Origin: Pectinophora gossypiella
Taxonomy: Eukaryota > Arthropoda > Insecta > Lepidoptera > Gelechiidae
DNA: 64,000 bases
NCBI RefSeq assembly: GCF_024362695.1
Contig: NC_065421.1
Span: forward strand, 2,914,001-2,978,000
Direction of reading: 5' to 3'
Shown: one piece after another, positions 10,381-19,170 of the stretch
How positions within the stretch are numbered: the first letter of the stretch is position 1
How the letters are laid out: the number at the start of each line of letters is the position of its first letter
Translations under genes and position numbers: made by a program
The notes under the pieces: generated by a model
Told to the model about the DNA's origin: nothing
The model's input: the letters and a program-made list of their open reading frames with translations, nothing else
Database searches by the model: none

Positions 10381-10844
10381 ATAGAATAGGTTATTAAGTA
10401 CCATCATCTACCGCTCTCGAGCAGGTGCACGCTCGATCAGTGTTTTTTTTATTTTTTATTTTTATTTTATTAAAAGGATTCAATTAGATAAAGATTTTGG
10501 GAGTTAACCTGCGACACACCCTAGACACATCTAAATTTAACAATTCTAAATTTAATTCTTACGGTGTGCCGGTTAATGTGTAAGTGCGAGCGAGATGAAC
10601 AGACCGCGTGCTCTCCCTTACTCCTTAGCGGCTTAAAGCATTTCAGACTAAAGTAAGACCCAGAGGAGGCGAGGTCGGCGTTCGGTAGAAATTGGTGCGT
10701 TTTCACCTTGACTAAAGTCCCAGTTGGGGATCTTTTAGTCAGTGTACTGTAAAGGGGCCAAAATGGCAATTGTCAGTTTATTTTTTAATTCAATAATCCT
10801 TCAAAGAGAAAGAAAATTCCGTTCGCCATGTTATCCCGCTTTTC
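10381..10844. other. No recognisable feature
   Basis: T-rich run near 10444-10470. An open minus frame at 10521-10769 has no family resemblance and no gene context. Confidence 0.4.
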
Positions 10845-11127
10845 ATGGGGTAGGCTTACCTAACCTGAAGATTTGACAGGTCCGGTTTTTTACAGAAGCC
10901 ACTGCCTGTCTGACCTTCCAACCCGCGAAGGGAAAACCTGTCCAATGTCTACAGGTTACGTCACATACCTCCGAAACGCATTTCTCAGGGTTTCCTCACG
11001 ATGTTTTCTTTTACCGCTGAGCACGTGATAATCATTTATGGTCTAAACGTGAATTCGAGACCAAATTCGATAATCATTGGTTTATGGGCTGGGATTCGAA
11101 ACTGCAACCTCACGGTGAGTGATGGGA
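10845..11127 (-). mobile_element. tRNA-headed SINE, family D
   Basis: On the minus strand it starts with a B-box-like GGTTGCAGTTTCGAATCCCA region. It continues through CACGTGCTCAGCGGTAAAAG and GGAAGGTCAGACAGGCAGT, and ends at CTTCAGGTTAGGTAAGCC. Other copies are at 28118-28323 and 45150-45367 (minus), and at 31085-31384, 41166-41304, 48757-48890 and 59340-59460 (plus). The body is unrelated to families A, B and C. Confidence 0.75.
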
Positions 11128-12046
11128 TCCTTGATAGCAATAAATAAAACTAGCGGACTGTAACTATATCGCTGTCTATTAATTCCAAAATATTACAATA
11201 TTTTTATAAGATTACAAATCGAACGCGAGCGCGAGCGAGGCGCAGAGAGAAGTATTTTTTTTTATTAGTGTTGCCAACAGAAGAGAGCGGCGAGCGACGA
11301 ATGAACGGCGATCGGCGGCCACCCCGCGACCCCTCTAGTGAGGCGCGTAGACAGTGAGAGTCAAACGTTCTTCCAAATGGTCTACCATGTCTGTCAAAAT
11401 CCTTGAATGCCGAACGCCACATCCAAACCCAAAGCAGCAGTATTCCTTCTTGGTCCTCAAGTGAACGTAGCTCGCGAACAATAGATTTTTATTTGAAAGA
11501 AGCCACTCGACTCGTATTTGTGTTACTGACGTCCGTTTTACCGGTTTCCACTTAATGCTGACCTAAAAGAACGTTGCTGGCATGAAATTAGGTAGATAGC
11601 AAAAACTTATTTGAGAGAACCCGAGTTCCTTGATAGAAGTACTTGGGTTTTGCCGTTCTTATTAAATTCTTGACTCTAGTGGTTTTCTTTGTAGATATTT
11701 ATACCTGAACTGCTTTAGTTTTAGTTCTGGTCGTAATACGGACCGCTTGGTTGAGCTTTTGGTGAGTTTCTGAAATGGAAAAAGAAAGTAGGTCTTGATT
11801 TTCCTTAGCAAATCTTTGTGCATTTGTAGTATAAAATAGGACGTGCATTTTCCAGAACTGATTTTTTTATGGAAAGATTCTCTTCTCGTTCAATGAAGTC
11901 CAAAGTCTCAGCTTACCACGGTAATGAATAGGCGTGAGTGTGTGGTTCCAATTTTTACCCTATTATCAAATAATTCAATAGAAGTTTGCGTGGGTGTCAT
12001 TCTTTAATACTGACTTTTCTAGCGAAACACCACCTAACGGCCATTA
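11128..12046. other. CpG-rich patch and unannotated DNA
   Basis: 11216-11345 is unusually rich in CG dinucleotides (GAACGCGAGCGCGAGCGAGG and GGCGATCGGCGGCC). Short minus-strand open frames occur between 11204 and 11880, including 72 codons at 11204-11422, but none resembles a family I know. It could be a decayed element or a promoter-like region; neither can be shown. Confidence 0.35.
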
Positions 12047-12290
12047 ACGGCCTCTGTGGGCCAGTGGTTGAGCGTTGGGCTCACGATCCGGAGGCCCCGG
12101 GTTCGAATCCCGGTGAACACATATCACAAAAATCACTTTGTGATCCCTAGTTTGGTTAGAACATTACAGGCTGATCACCTGATTGTCCGAAAGTAAGATG
12201 ATCCTTTGGCGCCTTTGGCGGTTTAATTATAACCCTGAAACCAGGGTTGATGAGGCTGGTATTCCATTTTTTTGGCGGGAAGAAGAGAGG
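12047..12290 (+). mobile_element. SINE family A copy
   Basis: The head has CCAGTGGTTGAGCGTTGGGC and GGGTTCGAATCCCGG. The body carries ATCACTTTGTGATCCC and CTGATCACCTGATTGTCCG. The core between GATGATCC and GCCTTTGGCGG is deleted, so the copy is shorter than its relatives. Confidence 0.85.
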
Positions 12291-12350
12291 AATGGCGATT
12301 ACTCCACCGACAAGAGCGCAGCTCTTAAATAGAGACAGAGAGATTGACTA
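12291..12350 (+). repeat. LINE 3' tail fragment
   Basis: CTCCACCGACAAGAGCGCAG and CTCTTAAATA, followed by AGAGA repeats, recur at 47985-48030 and resemble the tail after the LINE C-termini at 190-335 and 58805-58975. Confidence 0.5.
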
Positions 12351-12580
12351 TTATCTGATCATTAATTTCATTTTCAAGTTTCCTCTTCTACCTCTAAAAG
12401 TACCTTACCAATCAACCGGAATTTTGTGCTAACTCGACTATTTGCATAAAAAATCCTAACCCAATAATTTCTTCAATCAAAGGTACTAAGGTGTTCGATC
12501 AGCTGGCAATATCTCGTCAAATCTAGGTCAACCAGGGTTCAATATTCAATTACACAGTGAGGTTAGGCCGATATCTGGCC

Positions 12581-12907
12581 TCAGGCGGTTCTGCCCATCT
12601 CAAAATTGCTCCTAGCATCTATTGCCACTGCTGAACAATTCAGAACCTTCCACTGTGCATCTAAGGTAGTGTTCAGATTAGCTACAGCCTTTTGAGGACT
12701 CGTCTGATTGGAAACCACGGTGCTTACCAATTACTTAGGGTAAGTGATTGTCTTACGTACAGTCGGATGCAAATTTTGTCGAGGCTTGGATGCAGGTTTA
12801 GGTGTGAAAGTGGAGGGTATACGTTCGGGGGTACCAGATCTAATCCGTCCATTATCTAACCGAACTATAATATTGCCAGGGTTTTGAAAGTGATTGCATT
12901 CCACTGA
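12581..12907 (-). pseudogene. Broken reading frame of unknown family
   Basis: On the minus strand one frame stays open for 58 codons (12907 to a TAA at 12731-12733). It continues in the same frame for 49 more codons to a TGA at 12581-12583. The first part has ordinary protein composition, with NIIVRLDNGRIRSGTPERIP and later KPASKPRQNLHPT; the second part includes LDAQWKVLNCSAVAI. I cannot name it. A mobile-element protein (gag-like or integrase-tail-like) is possible because of the context. One internal stop and no start codon argue for a dead fragment. A SINE begins 30 bases upstream of the frame. Confidence 0.4.
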
Positions 12908-12936
12908 TCATTCTTCTTTCCAATCTTTAAGAAATA

Positions 12937-13216
12937 ACCGCCTCCGTGGTCCAATGGTTGAGCGTTGGGCTCACGATCCGGAATTCCCGGGTTCGAATCC
13001 CGGTGGAGACATATCACAAAAATCACTTTGTGATCCCTGGTTTAGTTAGGACATTACAGGCTTCGGAAGGCACGTAAACCGTTGGTCCCGGTTACTACTT
13101 TTTGATGTAAGTAAGTAGTCGTTACATGTAAGGGGCCTTTGGCGGCTCAATAATAACCCTGACACCAGGGTTGATGAGGTTGGTGTTCCACCCCACAACC
13201 CACACGATAAGAAGAG
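12937..13216 (+). mobile_element. SINE family A copy
   Basis: A well-preserved head (GGTCCAATGGTTGAGCGTTG, GGGTTCGAATCCCGGTGGAG) is followed by the shared core (CTTCGGAAGGCACGTAAACC) and the tail (CCTGACACCAGGGTTGATGA). Confidence 0.9.
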
Positions 13217-13369
13217 GGAATAAATATAACACTATGATTTTGCAGTTAAACGCATAGGGTTATAGAGTAAAAATGTAACCAAAATAATATTTGTTTACTC
13301 AAATAGTATGGGGAACTATCAATATTTAAGAACACTCAACAGTGGGGACCCAAATGAGAGAATCAGGCA

Positions 13370-13500
13370 GTTTTTTTTTCCTCATTCATCTAAAAAGCAA
13401 TATTGCGATTTGACATTTGCCCATTTAAAAATAAGTGCTCAATGCCAACAAATGTCAAAAAGCAATATTTTTTTTTTTCAGATGAATTGTTTCGATGTGA
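13370..13500. mobile_element. Palindromic MITE G, partial copy next to the errantivirus
   Basis: Two arms face each other: CATCTAAAAAGCAATATTGC ... TTTGACATTTGCC, and AATGTCAAAAAGCAATATTT ... AGATGAATTGTTTCGATGTG. They match the hairpin family at 35387-35526 and 39538-39702, but the outer G/C-rich ends are missing. The errantivirus begins 10 bases after the right arm. Confidence 0.6.
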
Positions 13501-13506
13501 TTAGTA

Positions 13507-13510
13507 GACT
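13507..13510. other. Target-site duplication, left (GACT)
   Basis: GACT lies directly before the 5' LTR and again directly after the 3' LTR at 21079-21082. A 4-bp duplication is usual for errantiviruses and fixes both element ends. Confidence 0.9.
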
Positions 13511-13783
13511 TGTTACGCACCCTTAACGTATGCACATCGCTGTATAAGCATCGTCCTCAATTTCAACATGCACAAGTAAACTGCTGACGCGTGGGAACGT
13601 GTCACGTCAACGTGCCACATGACGACAGCAATCGCCATATCGAATTTCATTCCTCGTGTTCTGACATTCTTGTACCTAATATCGGACAATTATCACGTCT
13701 ATTGTATTGTAATTCTTTTATAATTAAATTTATTAAATAAAGTTTGCTTTTTTTTGAATCCTCCGTTGTGACCACGCATAATT
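13511..13783 (+). repeat. Errantivirus 5' LTR
   Basis: 273 bp starting TGTTACGCAC and ending GCATAATT. It carries a TATA-like box at 13543-13548 and AATAAA at 13736-13741. It matches the 3' LTR at all but two positions, and its last T is the first base of the primer-binding site. Confidence 0.95.
13543..13548 (+). promoter_or_regulatory. TATA-like box in 5' LTR
   Basis: TATAAG lies 32 bases into the LTR. It would put the start of transcription near 13570-13580 and make U3 short. This is a weak prediction; insect LTR promoters often use initiator and downstream elements instead. Confidence 0.35.
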
Positions 13784-13800
13784 GGCGCAGTCGGTAGGAT
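13783..13800 (+). other. Primer-binding site, tRNA-Ser type
   Basis: TGGCGCAGTCGGTAGGAT starts at the last base of the LTR. Its first 11 bases are complementary to a serine tRNA 3' end (acceptor stem of the GCAGTCG... type plus CCA), and the rest fits the T-arm. This was matched from memory. Serine tRNA priming is known for several errantiviruses. Confidence 0.8.
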
Positions 13801-13969
13801 ATTCGGGATCGGTTCGCGCTTCTTAGAAGATTTCCGAACATCGAAACCTGTGCTGCGTGCGACCGTTCCTGTGGCTATCAAGTCGCCGAAGCGAATATCC
13901 TGAATCTACGCGTGGCTCCAGCTGAGGTGAATCCAGACATTGATTCGTCAGAAGAAAGAAACTTGAAGA

Positions 13970-13980
13970 ATGCTGTAAGT
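13970..13980 (+). promoter_or_regulatory. Upstream ATG and splice donor for env mRNA
   Basis: ATGCT is followed at once by GTAAGT (13975-13980), a consensus 5' splice site. In unspliced RNA the frame reads ATG CTG TAA, a two-codon upstream ORF before gag. Splicing to the acceptor ending at 19110 leaves ATG plus two bases, which is the phase env needs. The -3 base is A, and there is no earlier ATG in the leader after the LTR. Env expression by splicing is established for errantiviruses; this donor is my prediction. Confidence 0.7.
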
Positions 13981-14212
13981 GTCTTGAATCTTTCAATTCC
14001 TTGCTTTCCTTAGTCCTATATAATTTTTATTTAGTTTTATTCTAATTCTTCTTTCTTATATTTTATACTGTGTGTGTTTTAAATTCTCTGTATTATAGAT
14101 ATATATTTATGTGTAACCGATATAATAATTAATCGTAAAAATTTTTCATCCGAGAGAATCACGTAACGTTAGGGTAGGGGATAATAATAGATTATCCAGT
14201 AGGAATAATTGT

Positions 14213-15529
14213 ATGGACGAACAAAGAGGTTTAGAAAGCACGATGGCTCACGACGACGTTGATGTCATTTACAAGTCACTCAGAATGTTGCCTGAGTTTG
14301 ACGGCAACCCCCACATTTTAACCCGCTTCATTAACTTGTGTGATCAAATTGTTCTGGCTCATTTTAGGGTAGGACCGGGGCATGAATTAGCTAATCAAGC
14401 TCTTATAAATGGCATACTAAATAAAGTCACAGGGCACGCGGCTAGGTTGATCAATTCTAATGGGCTACCAGAGAACTGGAACGGGATACGGAGCGCGTTA
14501 ATCAATAATTTCGCCGATCATCGCGACGAGACCGCTTTATATAATGATTTGTCTCTACAGACTCAAGGATCAAATACCCCGCAAGAGTTTTACGAGCGTT
14601 GTCGATCTTTGCTTAGCACTATAATGACGTATATTAGTCTTCATGAAACTGTCACTACCACCGTTGAGGCAAAACGCACTCTATACCAAAAGCTAACTCT
14701 GCAAGCGTACTTACGCGGTTTGAAAGATCCCCTTGGGTCTAAAATTCGTTGTATGCGTCCCTCCACACTGGAACAGGCGCTAGTGTACGTTCAAGATGAG
14801 TTGAATACCCTGTATATGCAACAGCGTAACGAAGGGGTTAGTAGGAACGGGTGGAAGGAACAAACTTTCAATGCTAATACCAACCTACCCCTAAATAACT
14901 TCGCGCAAAAAATACCTGCTTTCGGTACGCCTGGTCCATCAAGGCAGCCGATATTTAACTTACCTGGCCCCTCGCGACAACCGCCTATACAATTGCAACC
15001 TTTTCAAGCCTGGAAACCTAATATACCACCCCAATTGCAACTACCACGCGGTCCTTCTCGCACACAAATGATGTTCCGCGCCCCTCCGCCGAACTACAAC
15101 CCCCAAAACAACACGTTCAGAATGCCGCCTAGGCCACAACCGCAGCAATTCTCTAACTTTAATGCTGCGCGCCCGATGAGCGGTGTAAGTCATTACACCC
15201 CTAAGGTTTTACCCCCTACGGGTGCTGGCGGACATGACTGGAGGAAATTCGGTAACCCGCCTCCGAGCAATTATTTCAAGACGCGTGAGATGAATTTTAA
15301 CGAGATGTGTGATTATGGCTATGAAGCTCATTACGACTACGACTACAACTATGACTATCCTGAGTACTACCAACAAGATTATTCGAACCATGAACAGTAC
15401 CCAGTTTATTACTACGACAATGAACAGTATCCTCATGCAGACACCCAAGCAGTTGAGAGTGTAGCTCCAAATTCCTCCTGCAAGGATGAAAATTTTCAGG
15501 AGAGTGCCAAATCAGAAAAGCCAAAATAG
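14213..15529 (+). CDS. gag: Errantivirus Gag polyprotein
   Basis: This is the structural polyprotein (438 aa) that would form the particle and package the RNA. Residues 1-205 form the conserved capsid-like part, ending in a helical block around LRGLKDPLGSKIRCMRPSTL (167-186). Residues 225-355 are rich in Pro, Gln, Asn and Phe, and 372-410 are very rich in Tyr and Asp. There is no CCHC zinc knuckle, as is usual for errantivirus Gag. The ATG at 14213 has a poor context (T at -3). The in-frame ATG at 14243 (codon 11) has A at -3 and G at +4 and may be used as well. The stop lies 30 bases after the frameshift heptamer. The frame is intact. Confidence 0.9.
   Translation: MDEQRGLESTMAHDDVDVIYKSLRMLPEFDGNPHILTRFINLCDQIVLAHFRVGPGHELANQALINGILNKVTGHAARLINSNGLPENWNGIRSALINNFADHRDETALYNDLSLQTQGSNTPQEFYERCRSLLSTIMTYISLHETVTTTVEAKRTLYQKLTLQAYLRGLKDPLGSKIRCMRPSTLEQALVYVQDELNTLYMQQRNEGVSRNGWKEQTFNANTNLPLNNFAQKIPAFGTPGPSRQPIFNLPGPSRQPPIQLQPFQAWKPNIPPQLQLPRGPSRTQMMFRAPPPNYNPQNNTFRMPPRPQPQQFSNFNAARPMSGVSHYTPKVLPPTGAGGHDWRKFGNPPPSNYFKTREMNFNEMCDYGYEAHYDYDYNYDYPEYYQQDYSNHEQYPVYYYDNEQYPHADTQAVESVAPNSSCKDENFQESAKSEKPK
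15490..15496 (+). promoter_or_regulatory. -1 ribosomal frameshift site (A AAT TTT)
   Basis: In the gag frame the codons read GAA AAT TTT CAG, so A AAT TTT fits the X XXY YYZ rule for simultaneous -1 slippage. The last stop of the pol frame (TGA, 15487-15489) is immediately upstream, and the gag stop is at 15527. I do not see a clear downstream stem-loop or pseudoknot by eye. Confidence 0.8.
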
Positions 15530-18500
15530 AGGTCAACTTTCATATTCAGAGGCAACTCGGCTACATACAAATTAGCAATCCCCCTTTAAAATTTCTAATC
15601 GATACAGGAGCTAATCAGTCATTCATTAGTCCACAAGCAGTTGAAAAATATTTTAATCACATACCCCTAAATTACGACCCTTTCGAAGTGACAAATGTAC
15701 ACGCAACAAGTAAGAATGACTACTCTATAACTCTACCATGCTTTCCTGAGTTTAAGGAACAGGGTGACATCACCCTATTCGTATATGATTTCCATAACTA
15801 TTTTGACGGCCTTCTAGGATTTGATTTACTTGACATATGGGACTCTAATATAGATCTTAAAAGCAAAATGTTAACAACCCGCAACTCTAAAATCCCAATA
15901 CAAATGTACGATTCCCGAAACACTAATTTATATGAAGAAATAATTCCTGCTCAATCATCTAAATTAGCTAGACTACCTATAAATAGTCAAAACGGGGATG
16001 TATTAATTACCAGGCAAACAATATGCAACTGCCTCATCTCAGAGTGCCTAACTGAAGTAAAAAATAATCGTGGTTGGGTAGAGGTTACAAATACCTCATC
16101 TAATGACGTCATATTTTCTATGGATCGTCCGGTTTCAGCTGAAATATTCAACACAGAATGTGAAACTACTGAAATCTTCTCAGATCGCGTTGAAAAAGTA
16201 TTGTCACGACTTCGTACTGAACATCTTAACGCGGAAGAAGTCGCTAACCTACGTAACCTTTGTGCACAGTACGCTGATGTGTTTTATCTTGATGGCGAAC
16301 ATTTAACATTCACCAATAAGATAAAACATAAAATAAAAACGACAGATGAAATTCCAGTGCACACGAAAACCTACAGATATCCCTATATCCATAGACAGGA
16401 AGTCAGAGATCAGATAGGGAAAATGCTTGATCAGAACATTATAAGACCTTCAGATTCTGCCTGGAGCTCTCCTATTTGGATAGTACCCAAAAAGGCTGAC
16501 GCTTCCGGTAAAGTGAAATGGCGCCTTGTTGTGGATTTTAGGAAGGTTAACGAGAAAACTATCGACGATAAATATCCGATACCCAATATCTCAGACGTAC
16601 TAGACAAACTCGGCAAGTGTCAATACTTCACCACCCTTGACCTAGCAAGTGGCTTTTACCAGGTGGAGATGGACCCCAACGACATCCACAAAACCGGATT
16701 CAATGTCGAAAATGGGCATTATGAGTTTCTCAGAATGCCCATGGGCCTAAAAAACTCACCATCAACCTTTCAAAGGGTAATGGACAATGTTTTAAAAGAT
16801 CTCCAAAACGAAGTATGCCTAGTATATCTCGACGATATAATCGTCTTCAGTACCTCCCTTCAGGAGCATATAATAAACTTGGAAAAGGTGTTTAAGAAAT
16901 TACGAGAATCTAACTTCAAAATCCAGATGGATAAGTCTGAATTTCTGAAGTTGGAAACCGAATTCTTAGGTCATGTCATCTGCGGAGATGGTGTTAAACC
17001 AAATCCTAACAAAATTACAGCCATTAAAAACTACCCCCTTCCCAAGACACCAACCGAAATAAAACGTTTCCTTGGATTACTGGGATATTATAGGAAATTC
17101 ATCCCTGATTTTGCACGCCTCACAAAACCACTTACTCAGTGCCTAAAGAAAGGATCTAAAATAACTCTAGATCAACCCTATATCAACTGTTTCGAACACT
17201 GTAAGACATTGCTTACCAATGATCCCGTACTGCAATACCCGGATTTCACAAAGGAATTTCTATTAACAACGGACGCGTCTAATGTGGCCATAGGAGCAGT
17301 ATTGTCACAGGGTGCAATAGGGTCCGACAAACCAATTGCGTATGCTTCCAGGACTCTTAATTCCAGCGAATCAAATTACAGTACCATCGAGAAGGAGCTC
17401 TTAGCCATTGTGTGGGCTACCAAATACTTTAGACCGTATTTGTTTGGTCGTAAGTTTAAGATCATTACAGACCACAAGCCACTACAATGGATAATGAACC
17501 TTAAAGAGCCCAACTCACGGCTTACTAGGTGGCGCCTAAAGCTTAGCGAATACGACTACACTGTAGTATATAAGCAAGGCAAATGCAATACTAATGCAGA
17601 CGCCTTGTCTCGTATTGAGATTAATAACGATGAGCTAAGTTCTATCATAGTTAATCCATCGGAAAAACCACCTTCTTTAAATGACTCTAGAACTCTAACC
17701 GCTCCAAATTCTGCGGGTGAATCCAGGACTATGACTGTTCATACCGACAATGAAAACCCCATATTAGAGGTTCCGATTACGGACGAACCCCTAAATAAAT
17801 TTACTAAACAAATCATACTTACCGTAGTAGGCGACATTAAAGGGAGAACCACTGTAACGAAACCATTCGAGACTCATACGCGGACGTCTATTCAATTGTC
17901 ACAATCTAACCTCGAGGATGACGTCATTAGTGCGATTAAAGAGTACGTTCACCCAAAAATTAAGACAGGTCTAATAATTAATCCACCCGAAGAAATGTAT
18001 AAAATAATTCCCATAATACAGGGCGCATTCAAAAACTCGGCGATGAATTTATGGTTAACCAAAAATGAACTAGAAAATGTTAGGGAATACTTAAGACAGC
18101 AAGAGATCATTAACAAATACCACGACGGCAAAACCAACCATCGTGGTATCACCGAATGCTACCTGGCTTTGTCTCACAAGTACTATTGGCCGAAAATGCG
18201 CGAGCATATCACAAAATTTATAAATGAATGTACAATCTGTGGTCAGGCGAAGTATGATCGCAACCCTATAAAACAAAAATTTCAATTGGTTCCACCCGCT
18301 AGCAAACCTTTTGAATTGGTCCACTTAGATCTTCTTACCATACAGTGTGAAAAATATTTAACGATCGTAGACGCTTTTTCAAAGTATGCTCAAGCTTATT
18401 ATTTAAGGGACGGAACAGCAATCAGCGTAGTTCAGGCACTACTTAAGTTTTGTACACATCATGGTATACCTATAACTATAGTGACTGATAACGGTCCTGA

Positions 18501-19170
18501 ATTTAGTAACCAACTCTTTGCAGAATTTACAAGGCTCCACAAGATACAGCACCATAGAGTAGCACCCCATACACCCAATGAAAATGGCATTGTTGAGAGG
18601 TTCCACTCAACAATACTGGAACACCTTAGAATTCTAAAACTCGAACAAAAAAATAATTCCGTAGTCAATTTAATGTCTTATGCAATACTAGCCTATAACA
18701 ATACCATACATAGTTTTACGAAGTGTAAACCGATTGAAGTAGTTACAGGACATTTCGACCCTCGTGACCCCTTCGACATAGATCTCTCCACGCACCTGTT
18801 ACAGCAGTACATGACAGACCACAAGCTTAGAATGATTAAAGCTTACGATTTAATTCAGGATTCATGCACGACCCTACGTAAAGACTTGACAGATTCCCGA
18901 AATAAGAATAGACAGACCGAAGTGGAGTATTCACCCGAGCAACAGATTTTCATACGTAATCCAGTCGCTACCCGACAAAAAATAGCCCCTAGATATACCA
19001 AGGACATAGTAATGGCGGATCTCCCGATTCACATATATACAAGGAAAAAGAAAGGCCCAATAGCGAAATCCCGTCTAAAAAGAGTTCCTAAAAGTGCCCA
19101 ATTGTTGCAGGACTCTCCTGGTACTTCATCTACTTCTGCAGCCGGCGTTAATGCAGGAAATAATCCTTGA
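15490..19170 (+). CDS. pol: Errantivirus Pol (protease, RT, RNase H, integrase)
   Basis: Made as a Gag-Pol fusion by -1 frameshift; about 1226 codons. An aspartic protease with LIDTGANQSF (Asp-Thr-Gly at 15601-15609) and GLLGFDLL comes first. Reverse transcriptase follows, with VYLDDIIVFS (YLDD at 16825-16836). RNase H starts near LTTDAS (Asp codon 17272). Integrase has an HHCC finger (H-x5-H, C-x2-C; about 18121-18240) and a D,D(35)E catalytic triad with Asp 18328, Asp 18487 and Glu 18595. All signature residues are present and there is no internal stop. The first methionine-like start inside is only GTG, so there is no independent start. The 3' end overlaps env in another frame by 60 bases downstream of the predicted acceptor. 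Confidence 0.95.
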   Translation, partial: KFSGECQIRKAKIEVNFHIQRQLGYIQISNPPLKFLIDTGANQSFISPQAVEKYFNHIPLNYDPFEVTNVHATSKNDYSITLPCFPEFKEQGDITLFVYDFHNYFDGLLGFDLLDIWDSNIDLKSKMLTTRNSKIPIQMYDSRNTNLYEEIIPAQSSKLARLPINSQNGDVLITRQTICNCLISECLTEVKNNRGWVEVTNTSSNDVIFSMDRPVSAEIFNTECETTEIFSDRVEKVLSRLRTEHLNAEEVANLRNLCAQYADVFYLDGEHLTFTNKIKHKIKTTDEIPVHTKTYRYPYIHRQEVRDQIGKMLDQNIIRPSDSAWSSPIWIVPKKADASGKVKWRLVVDFRKVNEKTIDDKYPIPNISDVLDKLGKCQYFTTLDLASGFYQVEMDPNDIHKTGFNVENGHYEFLRMPMGLKNSPSTFQRVMDNVLKDLQNEVCLVYLDDIIVFSTSLQEHIINLEKVFKKLRESNFKIQMDKSEFLKLETEFLGHVICGDGVKPNPNKITAIKNYPLPKTPTEIKRFLGLLGYYRKFIPDFARLTKPLTQCLKKGSKITLDQPYINCFEHCKTLLTNDPVLQYPDFTKEFLLTTDASNVAIGAVLSQGAIGSDKPIAYASRTLNSSESNYSTIEKELLAIVWATKYFRPYLFGRKFKIITDHKPLQWIMNLKEPNSRLTRWRLKLSEYDYTVVYKQGKCNTNADALSRIEINNDELSSIIVNPSEKPPSLNDSRTLTAPNSAGESRTMTVHTDNENPILEVPITDEPLNKFTKQIILTVVGDIKGRTTVTKPFETHTRTSIQLSQSNLEDDVISAIKEYVHPKIKTGLIINPPEEMYKIIPIIQGAFKNSAMNLWLTKNELENVREYLRQQEIINKYHDGKTNHRGITECYLALSHKYYWPKMREHITKFINECTICGQAKYDRNPIKQKFQLVPPASKPFELVHLDLLTIQCEKYLTIVDAFSKYAQAYYLRDGTAISVVQALLKFCTHHGIPITIVTDNGPEFSNQLFAEFTRLHKIQHHRVAPHTPNENGIVERFHSTILEHLRILKLEQKNNSVVNLMSYAILAYNNTIHSFTKCKPIEVVTGHFDPRDPFDIDLSTHLLQQYMTDHKLRMIKAYDLIQDSCTTLRKDLTDSRNKNRQTEVEYSPEQQIFIRNPVATRQKIAPRYTKDIVMADLPIHIYTRKKKGPIAKSRLKRVPKSAQLLQDSPGTSSTSAAGVNAGNNP
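19101..19110 (+). promoter_or_regulatory. Predicted env splice acceptor
   Basis: ATTGTTGCAG ends at 19110, inside pol. Exon 2 would begin with the third base of an env codon, matching the phase left by the donor at 13974. The better-looking acceptor CTACTTCTGCAG, ending at 19141, would put the same exon 1 out of frame and reach a stop within a few codons, so I prefer 19110. Confidence 0.65.

Noticed and set aside
12047..12120. tRNA gene
   Set aside because: It has A- and B-box motifs, but the acceptor arms do not pair and a SINE body follows. The same head recurs in many SINE copies.
15209..15536. Two minus-strand open frames of 79 codons across the gag end
   Set aside because: They are antisense to the Tyr/Asp-rich part of gag. 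Low-complexity coding DNA keeps the opposite strand open, and no family resemblance is seen.
15688..19170. Independent start for pol at 15688
   Set aside because: The codon there is GTG, and starting there would remove the protease active site at 15601-15609. A -1 shift at 15490 explains the frame.
19094..19170. Direct translation of env from 19094
   Set aside because: The codon is GTG, not ATG, and it lies within the pol 3' end. The splice model gives a real ATG in the correct phase.
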